DNA of 64,000 nt from Epilithonimonas sp. JDS (GTDB lineage Bacteria; Bacteroidota; Bacteroidia; Flavobacteriales; Weeksellaceae), in assembly GCF_021261315.1 (NCBI RefSeq), contig NZ_JAJSAX010000004.1, positions 1 to 64,000 of the forward strand, written 5' to 3'. The number at the start of each line of letters is the position of its first letter. The stretch's first letter is position 1. The notes beneath the pieces are model-generated. The model made no database searches. It worked only from the letters and a program-made list of their open reading frames with translations, and was not told the DNA's origin. Both the position numbers and the translations under genes were made by a program. Shown in pieces: positions 1 through 8,422 of this stretch.

Positions 1-367
1 GTTTCCATTCGTTTGGAATATCAGAAACATATAAAGAAATTGGATCAGCGACTTTTAATTTTCCTTGCTCCTGTAACTGCATGATTGCCACTCCCACAAA
101 AGCTTTTGTCATAGAGTTGATAGAGAAAGTTGTTTTTGAATTGGTGGGAACCTGATGTTCCAGATTCGCAAAACCATAACTGTCAAGCTTTTCTAATTTT
201 CCATTTTTAATTATTGCCAACTGAAGTCCGGGGATCTTCATTTGGGTCATTTTCTCCCGGATGAAAATATCGATGCTGTCCGAATTATTTTGAGCAGACA
301 GCAGTTGTGAAAATGTTGTTATGAATAACAACATAATGGTTTTATTTGTTGTAAATAATTTTTTCAT
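1..367 (-). CDS. Serine hydrolase, class C beta-lactamase fold (3' part outside window)
   Basis: Only the first 122 codons are inside the window; the gene runs off the left edge. The N-terminus is a signal peptide ending near LLSAQ, followed by the conserved opening of the beta-lactamase/penicillin-binding hydrolase fold and the catalytic SxxK motif (SMTK, residues 85-88). It closely parallels the gene at 30244-31707 (shared SIDIFI/SIDVFI, KIPGL, FSINSMTKAFVGVA), so the two are paralogues. Family members hydrolyse peptides or esters in the periplasm; the substrate is unknown. The family is clear, the function is not. Confidence 0.85.
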   Translation of the reverse strand, partial: MKKLFTTNKTIMLLFITTFSQLLSAQNNSDSIDIFIREKMTQMKIPGLQLAIIKNGKLEKLDSYGFANLEHQVPTNSKTTFSINSMTKAFVGVAIMQLQEQGKLKVADPISLYVSDIPNEWK

Positions 368-801
368 AAGATTTTATAAATATAAACTAATCTCATGACA
401 ACTGCTGCGGCCAACTTATTACACTTGGTTGTTCCTAAATGCATTGATCATAGAAATCTTACTTACCGATCATTTTCATCTATTTATCACTTGGCATATT
501 TCTCACTAGGAGTTGCCAAGAGGAATACAGGAGATGGTGTCAAAGAAATAGGTGACCTTATGACTGAGGATGTTGATGATCACTGAATAGAAAAAGCTTT
601 AAAAAAGTGCTAAAACAGAAAAGATACTGATATCAAAGCTACACGTTAAATTATGATTCTCATTCCTTGATCAAATCGGGATGGTGACAAATTTTCATAC
701 AGAAGTTGACAATTTTTCCAATTTTTTAGCTGGTATATTGTTTGAAAATTTCAAAATGTGATCACATTAATTATTGTTTAACTTTTAAAAAATCGTTTAT
801 T
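368..801. other. Intergenic region before hsp20
   Basis: This 434-bp stretch lies between the divergent hydrolase and hsp20 genes. A 63-codon ORF at 395-586 has no recognisable domain and unconvincing composition, so it is not called. The sequence TTGAC at 706-710 followed by TATATTG at 734 could be part of the hsp20 promoter, but the spacing is not ideal and the match is weak. Confidence 0.4.
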
Positions 802-1254
802 ATGTCAATCGTAAGAAACAATGGCAGTTTGCTCCCTGCAAATCCACGTACACTGTTCGATGACTTTTTTAGCCGCGAACTTTTTAACTGGGGCAACAAC
901 AATTATTCGTCAACGCTCAGTACAATTCCTTCTGTTAATATCAAGGAGGATGAGCATAATTTTGAAGTTGAAGTCGCTGCGCCGGGTATGGAAAAGCAAG
1001 ATTTTCAAATAACTCTGGAAGCTAATCTGCTCACAATTTCTTCAGCTAAAAAAAATCAGACAGAAGAAAAAAATGAACATTACACCCGCAGAGAATTCAG
1101 CTACCAGTCTTTCCAGAGAACTTTCGAACTGGCACAAGATGTTGTTGATGAAGAGCATATCGAAGCTAAGTACGAAAACGGCGTTTTAAAGCTCACAATC
1201 CCAAAAACTGAGGAGGCTAAAAAGCCAGTCCGAAGGCTGATCGAGATTCAGTAA
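802..1254 (+). CDS. hsp20: Small heat-shock protein, Hsp20/alpha-crystallin family
   Basis: This 150-aa ATP-independent holdase binds unfolding proteins in the cytoplasm. The alpha-crystallin domain covers about residues 35-140, with the FEVEVAAPGMEK strand region and the typical ENGVLKLTIPK (G-V-L-x-L-x-x-P) motif near the end; a short hydrophilic tail follows. The reading frame is open upstream to 742, but the ATG at 802 gives the usual N-terminus (MSIVRNN...) and normal family length. It is followed by a strong hairpin and then an antiporter gene on the same strand, so it is probably its own transcription unit. Confidence 0.93.
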   Translation: MSIVRNNGSLLPANPRTLFDDFFSRELFNWGNNNYSSTLSTIPSVNIKEDEHNFEVEVAAPGMEKQDFQITLEANLLTISSAKKNQTEEKNEHYTRREFSYQSFQRTFELAQDVVDEEHIEAKYENGVLKLTIPKTEEAKKPVRRLIEIQ

Positions 1255-1272
1255 TATTATATGATCTTTTAC

Positions 1273-1302
1273 AAATTGGTTTTCCGTGAGGAAAACCAAT
1301 TT
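1273..1302 (+). terminator. Hairpin terminator after hsp20
   Basis: A perfect 13-bp inverted repeat (AAATTGGTTTTCC and its complement) surrounds a 4-nt GTGA loop, 18 bp after the hsp20 stop. The arms end in A and T runs, so it can act in either direction. It should separate hsp20 from the antiporter. Confidence 0.8.
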
Positions 1303-1352
1303 TATATGTCACGATAATCAATTCATTATTAATGTTTTAAAAAATACGGTAT

Positions 1353-2540
1353 ATGAATGAACTACTCTGGTCTGTATGTTTATTAAGCCTTATCACTTTA
1401 GGGATCATATTCCTGCTCAAGAAATTCAACCAGCCTTATCTGATTGCTTACATCATTGCAGGAATAGTTCTGGGTCCTTACGTTTTAGGTGTCTTTACAA
1501 AACCTGACGAGATCGAAGTTGTCGGGGAAATCGGAATTCTCTTCCTGATGTTCTTCTTAGGAATGGAGATCAACGTACCTGATAACAGGAGTCTGCTGAT
1601 AAAGCCCATCATAGCACAGAGCCTGAAAATAATTTTAAGTATGCTCTGTGCTTTGCTGGTAGGTTACATCACAGGACTTTCATCAAACAGCATCCTTCTG
1701 ATCACGATTCTTTTTATGTTCAACAGCACGGCGGTCGTCAGTGAGTTTTTAAAAAAGCATCATACTTTACAAACGACGTTCGGAATTGTGATCCTCAATA
1801 TGCTGATCTTCCAGGATCTGCTTTTAGCTCCCGTTCTCACAATGCTTAAAGCCTGGAATAATGAAGACTTCAATGTGACCAGCACCTTATTTCCGATTTT
1901 GTTGTGTATTGCTGTTTTTTATGTCCTGAAGAAAGTGCGTACTGTACAGGAAATTACACTTCCAAAAGCATTTAAAGCCATTGAAAATGATCACGACCTG
2001 CAGGTCTTCTTCGGCTTGCTCATCTGCCTTGGCTTTGGCCTGCTTGCAGAGGAAATCGGGTTAAGCGCGGCTTTGGGAAGCTTTATTGCCGGTGTTGTTG
2101 TAGGAAGAGTTAAAGTATTCAACTGGTTGGAGCATTCATTACTGCCCTTCAAGATCTTTTTTGTTACGCTTTTTTTTGTTTCTATAGGACTTCGTCTTGA
2201 CATTCAGTATCTCTTTTCCAATTATCCTGTTATCCTCTTGGGGACATTATTCGTTTTGGTAAGCAACAGCGTTATGTCTGCCCTTATCTTCCGTTTCCTG
2301 AAACATAACTGGAAGGAAAGCTGGTATGGAGGGGCACTTCTATCGCAAACAGGAGAATTCGGAATTTTGGCATTGTCCGTTGCCTATAAAGCAGGAATTA
2401 TTGAATACGGCCTGTACAAAGAAGGATTGGGAATAACGTGCCTCTCTTTATTGTTGTCTACAGTCTGGATTGCAATTCTGAATCATATTTTGAAGCGTCT
2501 CCCAGCCGAAAAGAGAGACCAATTTAAAATCACGACGTAG
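1353..2540 (+). CDS. Cation:proton antiporter, CPA2 (KefB/NapA-like) membrane domain
   Basis: This 395-aa integral membrane protein has about 12 hydrophobic segments and matches the Na+/H+ exchanger domain of the CPA2 group (EIGILFLMFFLGMEI, SQTGEFGILALSVAY, GSFIAGVVVGR). It presumably exchanges K+ or Na+ for protons across the inner membrane. It lacks the C-terminal TrkA-N/RCK nucleotide-binding domain of KefB/KefC, so thiol or NAD(H) gating like that of Kef is not expected. The hsp20 neighbour suggests a stress setting, though a terminator separates them. Confidence 0.9.
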   Translation: MNELLWSVCLLSLITLGIIFLLKKFNQPYLIAYIIAGIVLGPYVLGVFTKPDEIEVVGEIGILFLMFFLGMEINVPDNRSLLIKPIIAQSLKIILSMLCALLVGYITGLSSNSILLITILFMFNSTAVVSEFLKKHHTLQTTFGIVILNMLIFQDLLLAPVLTMLKAWNNEDFNVTSTLFPILLCIAVFYVLKKVRTVQEITLPKAFKAIENDHDLQVFFGLLICLGFGLLAEEIGLSAALGSFIAGVVVGRVKVFNWLEHSLLPFKIFFVTLFFVSIGLRLDIQYLFSNYPVILLGTLFVLVSNSVMSALIFRFLKHNWKESWYGGALLSQTGEFGILALSVAYKAGIIEYGLYKEGLGITCLSLLLSTVWIAILNHILKRLPAEKRDQFKITT

Positions 2541-2575
2541 AGAGAGATTTAAGGATAAAATAAAATGAGCTATGG

Positions 2576-2911
2576 TTAATCTTCAGCGATTCCATACTCA
2601 ATTCCCCATTTCTGTAACTCTTGAATGATCGGTTCCAGTTTTCTGCCTTTCTCAGTTAATGCATATTCAACAGTTGGCGGTACCGTTGCAAAGGCATTCC
2701 GGTTGACAATATCATTTTGTTCCATATTCTTCAGTTCCTTGACAAGCATTCTTGTACTGATCCCAGGGATCATCCTCTCTAATTCTTTAAAGCGTTTTTT
2801 GCCCATAATCAGTGCGTAAATAATAGACATCGACCATTTTCCTCCGATAATATCCAATATTTTCTGGAGTTCACATTTATTTTGAGGTTTTTCAATTTTT
2901 TCTTTTTCCAT
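2576..2911 (-). CDS. HxlR-family winged-helix transcriptional regulator
   Basis: This 111-aa DNA-binding protein has the HxlR signature: Cys near the N-terminus (KCELQKILDIIGGKW), the GKWSMSIIYAL helix, FKELERMIPGISTRMLVKELK as the recognition region, and the YALTEKGR wing. The frame is open up to 3163, but that extension runs through the divergent promoter and into the SDR gene. The ATG at 2911 gives the normal family length and is chosen. It is transcribed away from the SDR at 3027 and probably controls it, as HxlR proteins commonly regulate an adjacent divergent oxidoreductase in response to electrophiles or aldehydes. Confidence 0.9.
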   Translation of the reverse strand: MEKEKIEKPQNKCELQKILDIIGGKWSMSIIYALIMGKKRFKELERMIPGISTRMLVKELKNMEQNDIVNRNAFATVPPTVEYALTEKGRKLEPIIQELQKWGIEYGIAED

Positions 2912-2932
2912 AATGATCTGACTTACAATAAA

Positions 2933-2969
2933 AGTTACACACAGGTTATTAGTGCACATTCGTGTAACT
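2933..2969. promoter_or_regulatory. Candidate HxlR operator (inverted repeat)
   Basis: AGTTACAC (2933-2940) and GTGTAACT (2962-2969) form a perfect 8-bp inverted repeat separated by 21 bp, with a GTGCAC palindrome inside at 2952-2957. It lies between the HxlR start and the SDR promoter, the expected position for the regulator's binding site. Confidence 0.6.
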
Positions 2970-2971
2970 AC

Positions 2972-3003
2972 TTGCAAAAGTAAAGTATTGGAAATAGATT
3001 TGC
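2972..3003 (+). promoter_or_regulatory. Bacteroidota-type promoter for the SDR gene
   Basis: The -33 TTG at 2972-2974 and -7 TAGATTTGC at 2995-3003 are 20 bp apart, matching the TTTG-N~20-TAnnTTTG consensus used by the Bacteroidota primary sigma factor. The candidate HxlR operator ends immediately upstream, so bound HxlR would sit against the -33 element. Confidence 0.6.
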
Positions 3004-3026
3004 AACTCAATATTAAAATATAATCG

Positions 3027-3803
3027 ATGATATATGATTCATTAAAGGGAAAAATCGCGCTGGTAACAGGCGGTACAAAAGGCATAGGCAGATCAATTGC
3101 CGACAAATTGAGTACAAGCGGGGCGACAGTAATAATAACTGCCCGTACAGAGGCTAAAGACATTTCTGAAAGCCATCATTTTATTGCCGCTGATCTTACC
3201 CAGGCAGACAGCGCAGGAGAAATTGCAAAAGAAATACTGGAAAAGTATCAAAAAATCGACATCATTGTTAATAATGCCGGAGCCAATTTAGGACCGGGAG
3301 GAGGTTACAGCACGTTGGAAGATGAAAATTGGTTTAAAGAGTGGGAACTAAATTTTATGTCAGCCGTTCGAATCAATAAAGCTTTTTTACCTGCTATGCT
3401 TAAGCAGAAAGAGGGTTCGATTATCAATATATCCACAGGAGCTGCAAGGCAGCCGATCTGGAATATGACGATGTCTTACTCATCGGCCAAGGCAGCATTG
3501 AATGCCTACAGCAAAGCGCTGGCGAGCGAAGTCGGATCAAAAGGGGTAAGAGTAAATGTGGTGTCTCCTGGAGTCATTCAAACACCACTAATGAATGAGT
3601 TTGTTAAAAATATAGCCCAGCAGTCAGGAGTTAGTTTTGAAGAGACCTTTCAAGATATTATTGATAAGGTCGGCGTGCCGATAGGAAGAATGGGGGAGCC
3701 CGGTGAAGTCGCCAACATAGTCGCTTTTCTGGCATCATCTGAATCCCAATATATCACAGGAGCTAATATTTCAGTAGATGGCGGATCATCACCTACTGTT
3801 TGA
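3027..3803 (+). CDS. Short-chain dehydrogenase/reductase (classical SDR)
   Basis: This 258-aa cytoplasmic NAD(P)(H)-dependent oxidoreductase has a Rossmann glycine motif TGGTKGIG near residue 14, NNAG near 86, a catalytic Ser in NISTGAA, YSSAKAA (YxxxK), and the C-terminal ITGANISVDGG typical of FabG-like members. Length is normal. The substrate cannot be inferred. It is divergent from HxlR, has its own -7/-33 promoter and is followed by a hairpin, so it is a single-gene unit probably under HxlR control. Confidence 0.92.
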   Translation: MIYDSLKGKIALVTGGTKGIGRSIADKLSTSGATVIITARTEAKDISESHHFIAADLTQADSAGEIAKEILEKYQKIDIIVNNAGANLGPGGGYSTLEDENWFKEWELNFMSAVRINKAFLPAMLKQKEGSIINISTGAARQPIWNMTMSYSSAKAALNAYSKALASEVGSKGVRVNVVSPGVIQTPLMNEFVKNIAQQSGVSFEETFQDIIDKVGVPIGRMGEPGEVANIVAFLASSESQYITGANISVDGGSSPTV

Positions 3804-3856
3804 TCCAGTTATTGATTATTAGTGATAAAGCATAGTCTTTATCATTTTGAACGATG

Positions 3857-3898
3857 AAAGCATTGATCTGACTATTCAGTCAAATCAATGCTTTTTTT
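3857..3898 (+). terminator. Rho-independent terminator after the SDR
   Basis: A stem of about 17 bp with one mismatch (AAAGCATTGAT-TGACT against AGTCA-ATCAATGCTTT) and a 4-nt loop is followed by a T run (3892-3898). It lies 54 bp after the SDR stop. Confidence 0.8.
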
Positions 3899-4074
3899 AT
3901 GGACCTGTGTCATTGTTTCAAAGATTGACTGCCAAATAGATGTTCCGAAATTATAAAAAATCTTTTCGGTACTACGGAAAGGTAGTGATTTTATATGATG
4001 TTCAATTTCCAACTTTACCCCAATAAAAAGTTGATCAACTGTTCAAATCATTACTAACATCAAAAATCACCGTT

Positions 4075-4149
4075 ATGAAAATCGAAAGAACAGAATTTAT
4101 TGTTTGGATGGAAAGGATCATGGAACGATTCGACATCCTTAAGGAATAA
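4075..4149 (+). pseudogene. N-terminal stub of a helix-turn-helix-type protein
   Basis: A 24-codon ORF (MKIERTEFIVWMERIMERFD...) resembles the opening of the small excisionase-like HTH proteins common on Bacteroidota mobile elements, which normally continue for about 90 residues. It stops abruptly next to another truncated gene on the opposite strand, so it looks like a deletion remnant. Identification from so few residues is tentative. Confidence 0.4.
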
Positions 4150-4171
4150 GTGTCATCAAGTCAATCCAGAT

Positions 4172-4318
4172 TTATAGACCGGAACAGTAGACTTCAATTT
4201 CATTGACAGAAAAAGGCCACTCCCCAATATAATCTTGTTTATTGAACTTGAGGGTATTTCTTTGAGACGGTGCGTTGCAGGATAAAATTAATAGTAAGAC
4301 TGAAAATAGGTTTTTCAT
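4172..4318 (-). pseudogene. Truncated duplicate of the small lipoprotein at 21122-21463
   Basis: This 48-codon ORF matches the N-terminal half of the lipoprotein at 21122-21463: both have MKNL...LLLILSC, NTL.F.KQDY.GEWPFSV and NEIEVYCSG, then this copy ends two residues later at a stop. It keeps the signal peptide and lipobox cysteine but has lost the second half. It is a broken paralogue. Confidence 0.7.
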
Positions 4319-4342
4319 GGTTAAAAAGTTATATAGGCAAAA

Positions 4343-4480
4343 TTAAAAAAACTGATAGGGTCCAAATGAAACAGGTCTTGATATTTCATTGGTCGGGTAG
4401 TGGACTAAAACGGGGAATGAAATATTTTTAATTTCATCTTTAATCGTCAATTGTCTGCTTCCTACAAAAAATTCTGTCAT
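4343..4480 (-). pseudogene. N-terminal remnant of an alpha/beta hydrolase (dienelactone/PAF-acetylhydrolase-like)
   Basis: A 45-codon ORF (MTEFFVGSRQLTIKDE..., then SFPVLVHYPT and FGPYQ) reads like the first beta strands of the dienelactone hydrolase/platelet-activating-factor acetylhydrolase group, which continue for about 250 residues with a GHSxGG nucleophile. Here the frame stops after FGPY. It is the third truncated gene within about 400 bp. Confidence 0.5.
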
Positions 4481-4553
4481 TTTCTAAATACTCTTTACGG
4501 TTTTTCTGTCTTTGTGTTCTCTCTAAATACAAAGATTTATTTATGAAGTAATC

Positions 4554-5054
4554 TTATATTTTAAAAGTTTGTATGATTTTCCATTCGTTGTCTCCTTCTT
4601 GCTCAATCAATGAAATTTCTGTGAAGAAAAGCATTTCAGGAATATTTATTTTATTAATCTTACTAAAAATTTCATCTGTACACGTAGAATTTCTAGGATG
4701 CATTAAGGTAATGTGAGGTTGTGGAAATTTAATTTCAAAACCGAGATTTTTTAAAACCAACTGTCGTAAATGATGGTACCCAGGATTGATTTCATCTGCA
4801 GCGATCATCACGCCTTTACCATCTGAAAATCGAACGACCCTGTCTAAATGAATAAAGATTGAACCCAGATGAATAGATTTTAGGTTCTCCTTGATCTGAT
4901 CCAAATTTTCCAATTCATGTTCACGGCAAAGTGTGACGTGGGATCCGATCAAACGAGACTGAACAGGATTATATCTTTTCCTAATGTCTGCGATGTCCTG
5001 TGATTGCTGATCATCAATGAACAGGGTCAATTGTCTTCTTATATTTAAACTCAT
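4554..5054 (-). CDS. 2H phosphoesterase / 2'-5' RNA ligase family protein
   Basis: This 166-aa cytoplasmic protein has the two HxT motifs of the 2H superfamily: HVTL (in GSHVTLCRE, near residue 39) and HITL (in PHITLMHPR, near residue 115). Known members (ThpR/LigT and related cyclic phosphodiesterases) open 2',3'-cyclic phosphates or similar bonds, using the two histidines in a symmetric active site. Both are present, so the enzyme is probably active. The natural substrate is unknown. It is monocistronic or the last gene of a minus-strand run. Confidence 0.85.
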   Translation of the reverse strand: MSLNIRRQLTLFIDDQQSQDIADIRKRYNPVQSRLIGSHVTLCREHELENLDQIKENLKSIHLGSIFIHLDRVVRFSDGKGVMIAADEINPGYHHLRQLVLKNLGFEIKFPQPHITLMHPRNSTCTDEIFSKINKINIPEMLFFTEISLIEQEGDNEWKIIQTFKI

Positions 5055-5131
5055 TATGGTAAAGGGTAAATATAGTATTTAAGATCTTAATGATCTTGCG
5101 GGAAAATTATAAAATAACTTCAGTGATGAAT

Positions 5132-5485
5132 TCATCCTGCGCCTTGTCCGAATGTGATTAAATTGTTGTCAGGGTCAAGAAGTGAAAATTCTTTCTGACC
5201 CCAAGATTTTTCGCTTATACTTCCTGCCGGATGGATATTAATATTCTTGCCTAAAAAATAGTTGTATAAAGCATCAACATCAGAAGTCCGGATATAGATC
5301 TGACCATAATTTTCTGTTGGTATCAAATCTTTGAATTCAAAAAAGTGAATTTCCAGAGTGCCATTCTTCATCATAAGATAGCCTTCAAAATCATTTGCAG
5401 AAGCTTCAAATCCTAATTGAACGTAATAGTTTCTGGTAGTTTCTTTGCTGCGCATCGGCAGTTTGGGAATTATGTTTGTCATCAT
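5132..5485 (-). CDS. Bleomycin-resistance/glyoxalase (VOC) family protein
   Basis: This 117-aa protein of the vicinal oxygen chelate fold opens with KLPMRSKETTRNYYVQLGF and contains LEIHFFEFKDL, IYIRTSDVDALY and the C-terminal WGQKEFSLLDPDNNLITFGQ typical of bleomycin-binding proteins. These dimers sequester bleomycin-type drugs or act on small molecules; drug binding is only a family inference. It follows the Crp-like gene by 54 bp on the same strand, so the two may be cotranscribed. A second ATG lies one codon after the first. Confidence 0.85.
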   Translation of the reverse strand: MMTNIIPKLPMRSKETTRNYYVQLGFEASANDFEGYLMMKNGTLEIHFFEFKDLIPTENYGQIYIRTSDVDALYNYFLGKNINIHPAGSISEKSWGQKEFSLLDPDNNLITFGQGAG

Positions 5486-5539
5486 ATTTTTTTTTATTCA
5501 AAATTGACGATAATCTTTTAAAGCAACACTTGATCGAAA

Positions 5540-6133
5540 TCAAAAAGAAACATTGGCTCTTACCCTGCTTAAAGTTTCAGGTCTGATCTTAAGATAGGAA
5601 GCGATCATTGTTAAAGGGAATGTCTGAATCAGCCTCGGTTTGGTCTTAAGCAAATGATTGTATTTTTCAGCAGGATTTATATTTCTGTCAAAAAAAGACA
5701 TTTTTGTTTTTGTACTCAAAAGCTTATTAAATTGAAGAAATTTCTGTGATTCCTTAATGAGATGATGGAGACTATTTAATGTCAATTCTAAAACTTCGGA
5801 ATGCTCAAAGGCTTTAATAGTCGATGTTGCAGGCAATTGACTGATAAGGCTTTCATGGTCGAATACCCATTCGTTTTCCATAAACAGATCAATGATAATC
5901 TGTTCATCACGCTTTTCATCGTGATAATGTTTGTAAAAAGAGCCTTTAACAATAAAAAATATGGATTTCGAAACAGTACCTTCTTTGCTTAGAACCGCAT
6001 TTTTGTCCAGCTTCATTTTACAGATATTTTTATTGAATAACTGTATTTCAGCATCAGAAAAATCTGCAAATTCTGCCAGCATGGTCGATGGATTTAATAT
6101 CACCAAATATATAAAAGATTTCAAATCTTCCAA
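5540..6133 (-). CDS. Crp/Fnr-family transcriptional regulator (cNMP-binding domain)
   Basis: This 197-aa protein has a cyclic-nucleotide-binding beta barrel at about residues 20-120 (LSKEGTVSKSIFFIVKGSFYKHYHDEKRDEQI, VFDHESLISQLPATSTIKAFE) and a C-terminal HTH tail, TMIASYLKIRPETLSRVRA, the usual ending of Bacteroidota Crp-like regulators. The ligand is unknown; cAMP-binding residues are not clearly conserved. An alternative start at the internal ATG (MLAEFADF) would trim 17 residues. Confidence 0.85.
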   Translation of the reverse strand: MEDLKSFIYLVILNPSTMLAEFADFSDAEIQLFNKNICKMKLDKNAVLSKEGTVSKSIFFIVKGSFYKHYHDEKRDEQIIIDLFMENEWVFDHESLISQLPATSTIKAFEHSEVLELTLNSLHHLIKESQKFLQFNKLLSTKTKMSFFDRNINPAEKYNHLLKTKPRLIQTFPLTMIASYLKIRPETLSRVRANVSF

Positions 6134-6155
6134 TAGCTAATGACCTTAGATACTT

Positions 6156-6998
6156 TTAATCAGCAATAAATATTTTTTTCTTGGCAATATCAATGGTCAG
6201 AACATGACCCAGCCAGTCAATGCTGGTTTTCCCTTCATAGATCAATCCATCAATAAATGCAGTATCTAAGTTCTCTACTTTGCGTAGTTTATTTGTTGTA
6301 TTTATTTTTGACAGTTTTCCTACATAATAATTATTTTCTTTCTTGAAGTCGCTTTTAATAGGAACTGCTTTAAAATCTGCTTTGTTTAGTTTTAAAACTT
6401 CCATTAATTTGGAACTGAACCAAAAGGAATTTTTTCCGGCACCGCTGTCCAATAATGTTTGGATCTTCAGAGTGTCATTCAACTCTACGTAGGTGAAAAT
6501 ATCAATCGCTTTCCCTGCATAATCTGCTATTTGGATATCAATGCTCTTTTCCCCTTTTGTAGATTTGTTGAAAAGTATTTTTTTGTTGTTATAGTCAATT
6601 GTAATGGGTGTATTTCTGAAAGGTTGCAATGAGATCATCCCATCAATATCTCCAAATTCCAGATCAACAATCGTGTATTGCTGATCACTGAATTCTTTAT
6701 TGTTGATCTCCATACTTTTGGCGTTATATAAGTCTACGTTCAGTTCTTCACCAGTTGCTCTGTGTCCGACAAAAAAATTAGGGGTCTTTTCATTTTTGAT
6801 CTTATTGGAAAATTTTGTGAAAATAGCATTGAGACCTGCTCCGGTATCAAGAATGAATTTTCCTTCCACATTATTGATTTTTGCTTTGATGATAATGTGT
6901 CCGTTACTGTTGACCTCAAAAGGAATTTGCGCGTTCGTTTTAGAAGATAATAAGATGAATACTAGACAAATGCTGTAGGTGAATATTAATCTTTTCAT
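6156..6998 (-). CDS. Exported retropepsin-like aspartyl protease
   Basis: This 280-aa protein has a signal peptide (MKRLIFTYSICLVFILLSS) and two aspartyl protease half-domains: DTGAG near residue 52 and DSGAG near residue 183. Two copies of the D-T/S-G motif in one chain suggest an active bilobed enzyme in the periplasm or at the outer membrane. Families of this kind are common in Bacteroidota and mostly uncharacterised. It ends 22 bp before the Crp-like gene on the same strand. Confidence 0.85.
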   Translation of the reverse strand: MKRLIFTYSICLVFILLSSKTNAQIPFEVNSNGHIIIKAKINNVEGKFILDTGAGLNAIFTKFSNKIKNEKTPNFFVGHRATGEELNVDLYNAKSMEINNKEFSDQQYTIVDLEFGDIDGMISLQPFRNTPITIDYNNKKILFNKSTKGEKSIDIQIADYAGKAIDIFTYVELNDTLKIQTLLDSGAGKNSFWFSSKLMEVLKLNKADFKAVPIKSDFKKENNYYVGKLSKINTTNKLRKVENLDTAFIDGLIYEGKTSIDWLGHVLTIDIAKKKIFIAD

Positions 6999-7161
6999 AG
7001 TTATTTTTTATAGAGGTGAAATTAGAATATAATGTTAGGGATGATTTTTGTCGGCTAATTAAGGTTTAATCTCAGTTTTTTAGTAATTTCAAGGGCGTTT
7101 TTGAAAGATCAAATATAGCTTGAAAATAAGCTTGTCTTACAAAAGATTGTTATTTTTAGGA

Positions 7162-8379
7162 CTAGTTCTTCAATAACTTTGATTTCAATTCAAAACCATA
7201 TTTATACAAGTCTTCATAGATATCGAAAAATTTATTTTCATCGGCTTCACTTAATGAAGTGTTGAAAAATACAATCACAGCTATTTCTTTGTTTAGGTCA
7301 GAAAGCATAAATGTTCTTACGCCCGGATCAGAACCATTGTGTCCAATTCTTTTGCCTCCCATTTTTGTTGCCCAGAAAATTCCTGAATTAAGCTTATCAG
7401 GTTTGACATTGTCAGGTTTATTAGATTCTGTGAACTGAAAACGGAGCATTTCTTCTGCCAATTCTTTCTTTAGTAATCTCTTGTTATTGTATTTTCCATC
7501 ATTCAGCAGGGTGATAAAAAATCTTGAAAGCTCATCTACAGAAGTCCGTACACCGCCATCTGGATAGGTTATACCTTCATACAGCGGTATTGACTTTATT
7601 TTACCGTCTTCCTTTTGATAAAGTTTGGAGTGGTTTTTTAAATTGATTTCGGACAGATTCCAACCCGAATTTTTCATCTTTAAAGGTTTGAAAATATATT
7701 TTTTACTGTATTCATTGAGTTTTTGTCCCGTTTTCAACTCAATGATATAGCCGGCAAGCCCTGCGCCTATATTGGAATAGTCACGATTTGTACCGGGTTT
7801 TGACTTTAGAAAATTCTCTTTATTGTAATGTTTACCACCTTTTACAAAATAGTTTTTCAAAAAATCACCTAAAGGTTCTGGTTTTTGACCGTTAGAAACA
7901 TAAGTACTGTCGGTATAAAAAGGATATCGGTCTGCCAAACCCGAAGTATGGGTCGCCAGATGTCTCAAGGTAATTTTCTCATCGGGAAAATTGGGATTGG
8001 TGACTTTGAAAGGCAGATAATGGTTGATATCTTCATCAAGGTCGACCTTTCCTTCCTCGATCGCTTTCATGATGCAGAATCCTGTAAAAGTTTTGCTTAT
8101 GGAAGCAATGTTCATAATGGTCGTGGGAGAAAAAGGAATTTTATTTTCTTTGTCTGCAAAACCATAACCGTTTGTCCAGACCAGTTTTTTGTCGATGATA
8201 ATAGCGGCTCCGATGCCGATGATTCCCGCCTGATTCATTTTCTTTTCGATAAGGCTGTCAATGGAGTTCTTTTTATCATTTTTAATATGGGTACTAATTT
8301 GTGCCGACAGATTTTGGATGCAAAATAGGGCAGTCAGGCAACTGATCAGTAAAAGTTTTTTATTAAGTTTTTTCATCAT
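7162..8379 (-). CDS. Serine hydrolase, class C beta-lactamase/esterase fold
   Basis: This 405-aa exported protein has a signal peptide ending near NLSAQ, SISKT (SxxK, near residue 94), YSN (in DYSNIGAG) as the second active-site motif, and HNGSDPGV as the KTG-equivalent. Known relatives are class C beta-lactamases, D-aminopeptidases and esterases; antibiotic hydrolysis should not be assumed. It lies 43 bp upstream... of no partner other than a second serine hydrolase at 8423 on the same strand, whose start is further upstream, so the two may form an operon with 8423-9490 first. Confidence 0.9.
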   Translation of the reverse strand: MMKKLNKKLLLISCLTALFCIQNLSAQISTHIKNDKKNSIDSLIEKKMNQAGIIGIGAAIIIDKKLVWTNGYGFADKENKIPFSPTTIMNIASISKTFTGFCIMKAIEEGKVDLDEDINHYLPFKVTNPNFPDEKITLRHLATHTSGLADRYPFYTDSTYVSNGQKPEPLGDFLKNYFVKGGKHYNKENFLKSKPGTNRDYSNIGAGLAGYIIELKTGQKLNEYSKKYIFKPLKMKNSGWNLSEINLKNHSKLYQKEDGKIKSIPLYEGITYPDGGVRTSVDELSRFFITLLNDGKYNNKRLLKKELAEEMLRFQFTESNKPDNVKPDKLNSGIFWATKMGGKRIGHNGSDPGVRTFMLSDLNKEIAVIVFFNTSLSEADENKFFDIYEDLYKYGFELKSKLLKN

Positions 8380-8422
8380 ATCAATGTCTTTTGATTGGTA
8401 ATTGCTGAAAAATCGGCATGAA

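Noticed and set aside
395..586. 63-codon plus-strand ORF before hsp20
   Set aside because: No domain, poor composition and no ribosome-binding context; probably chance.
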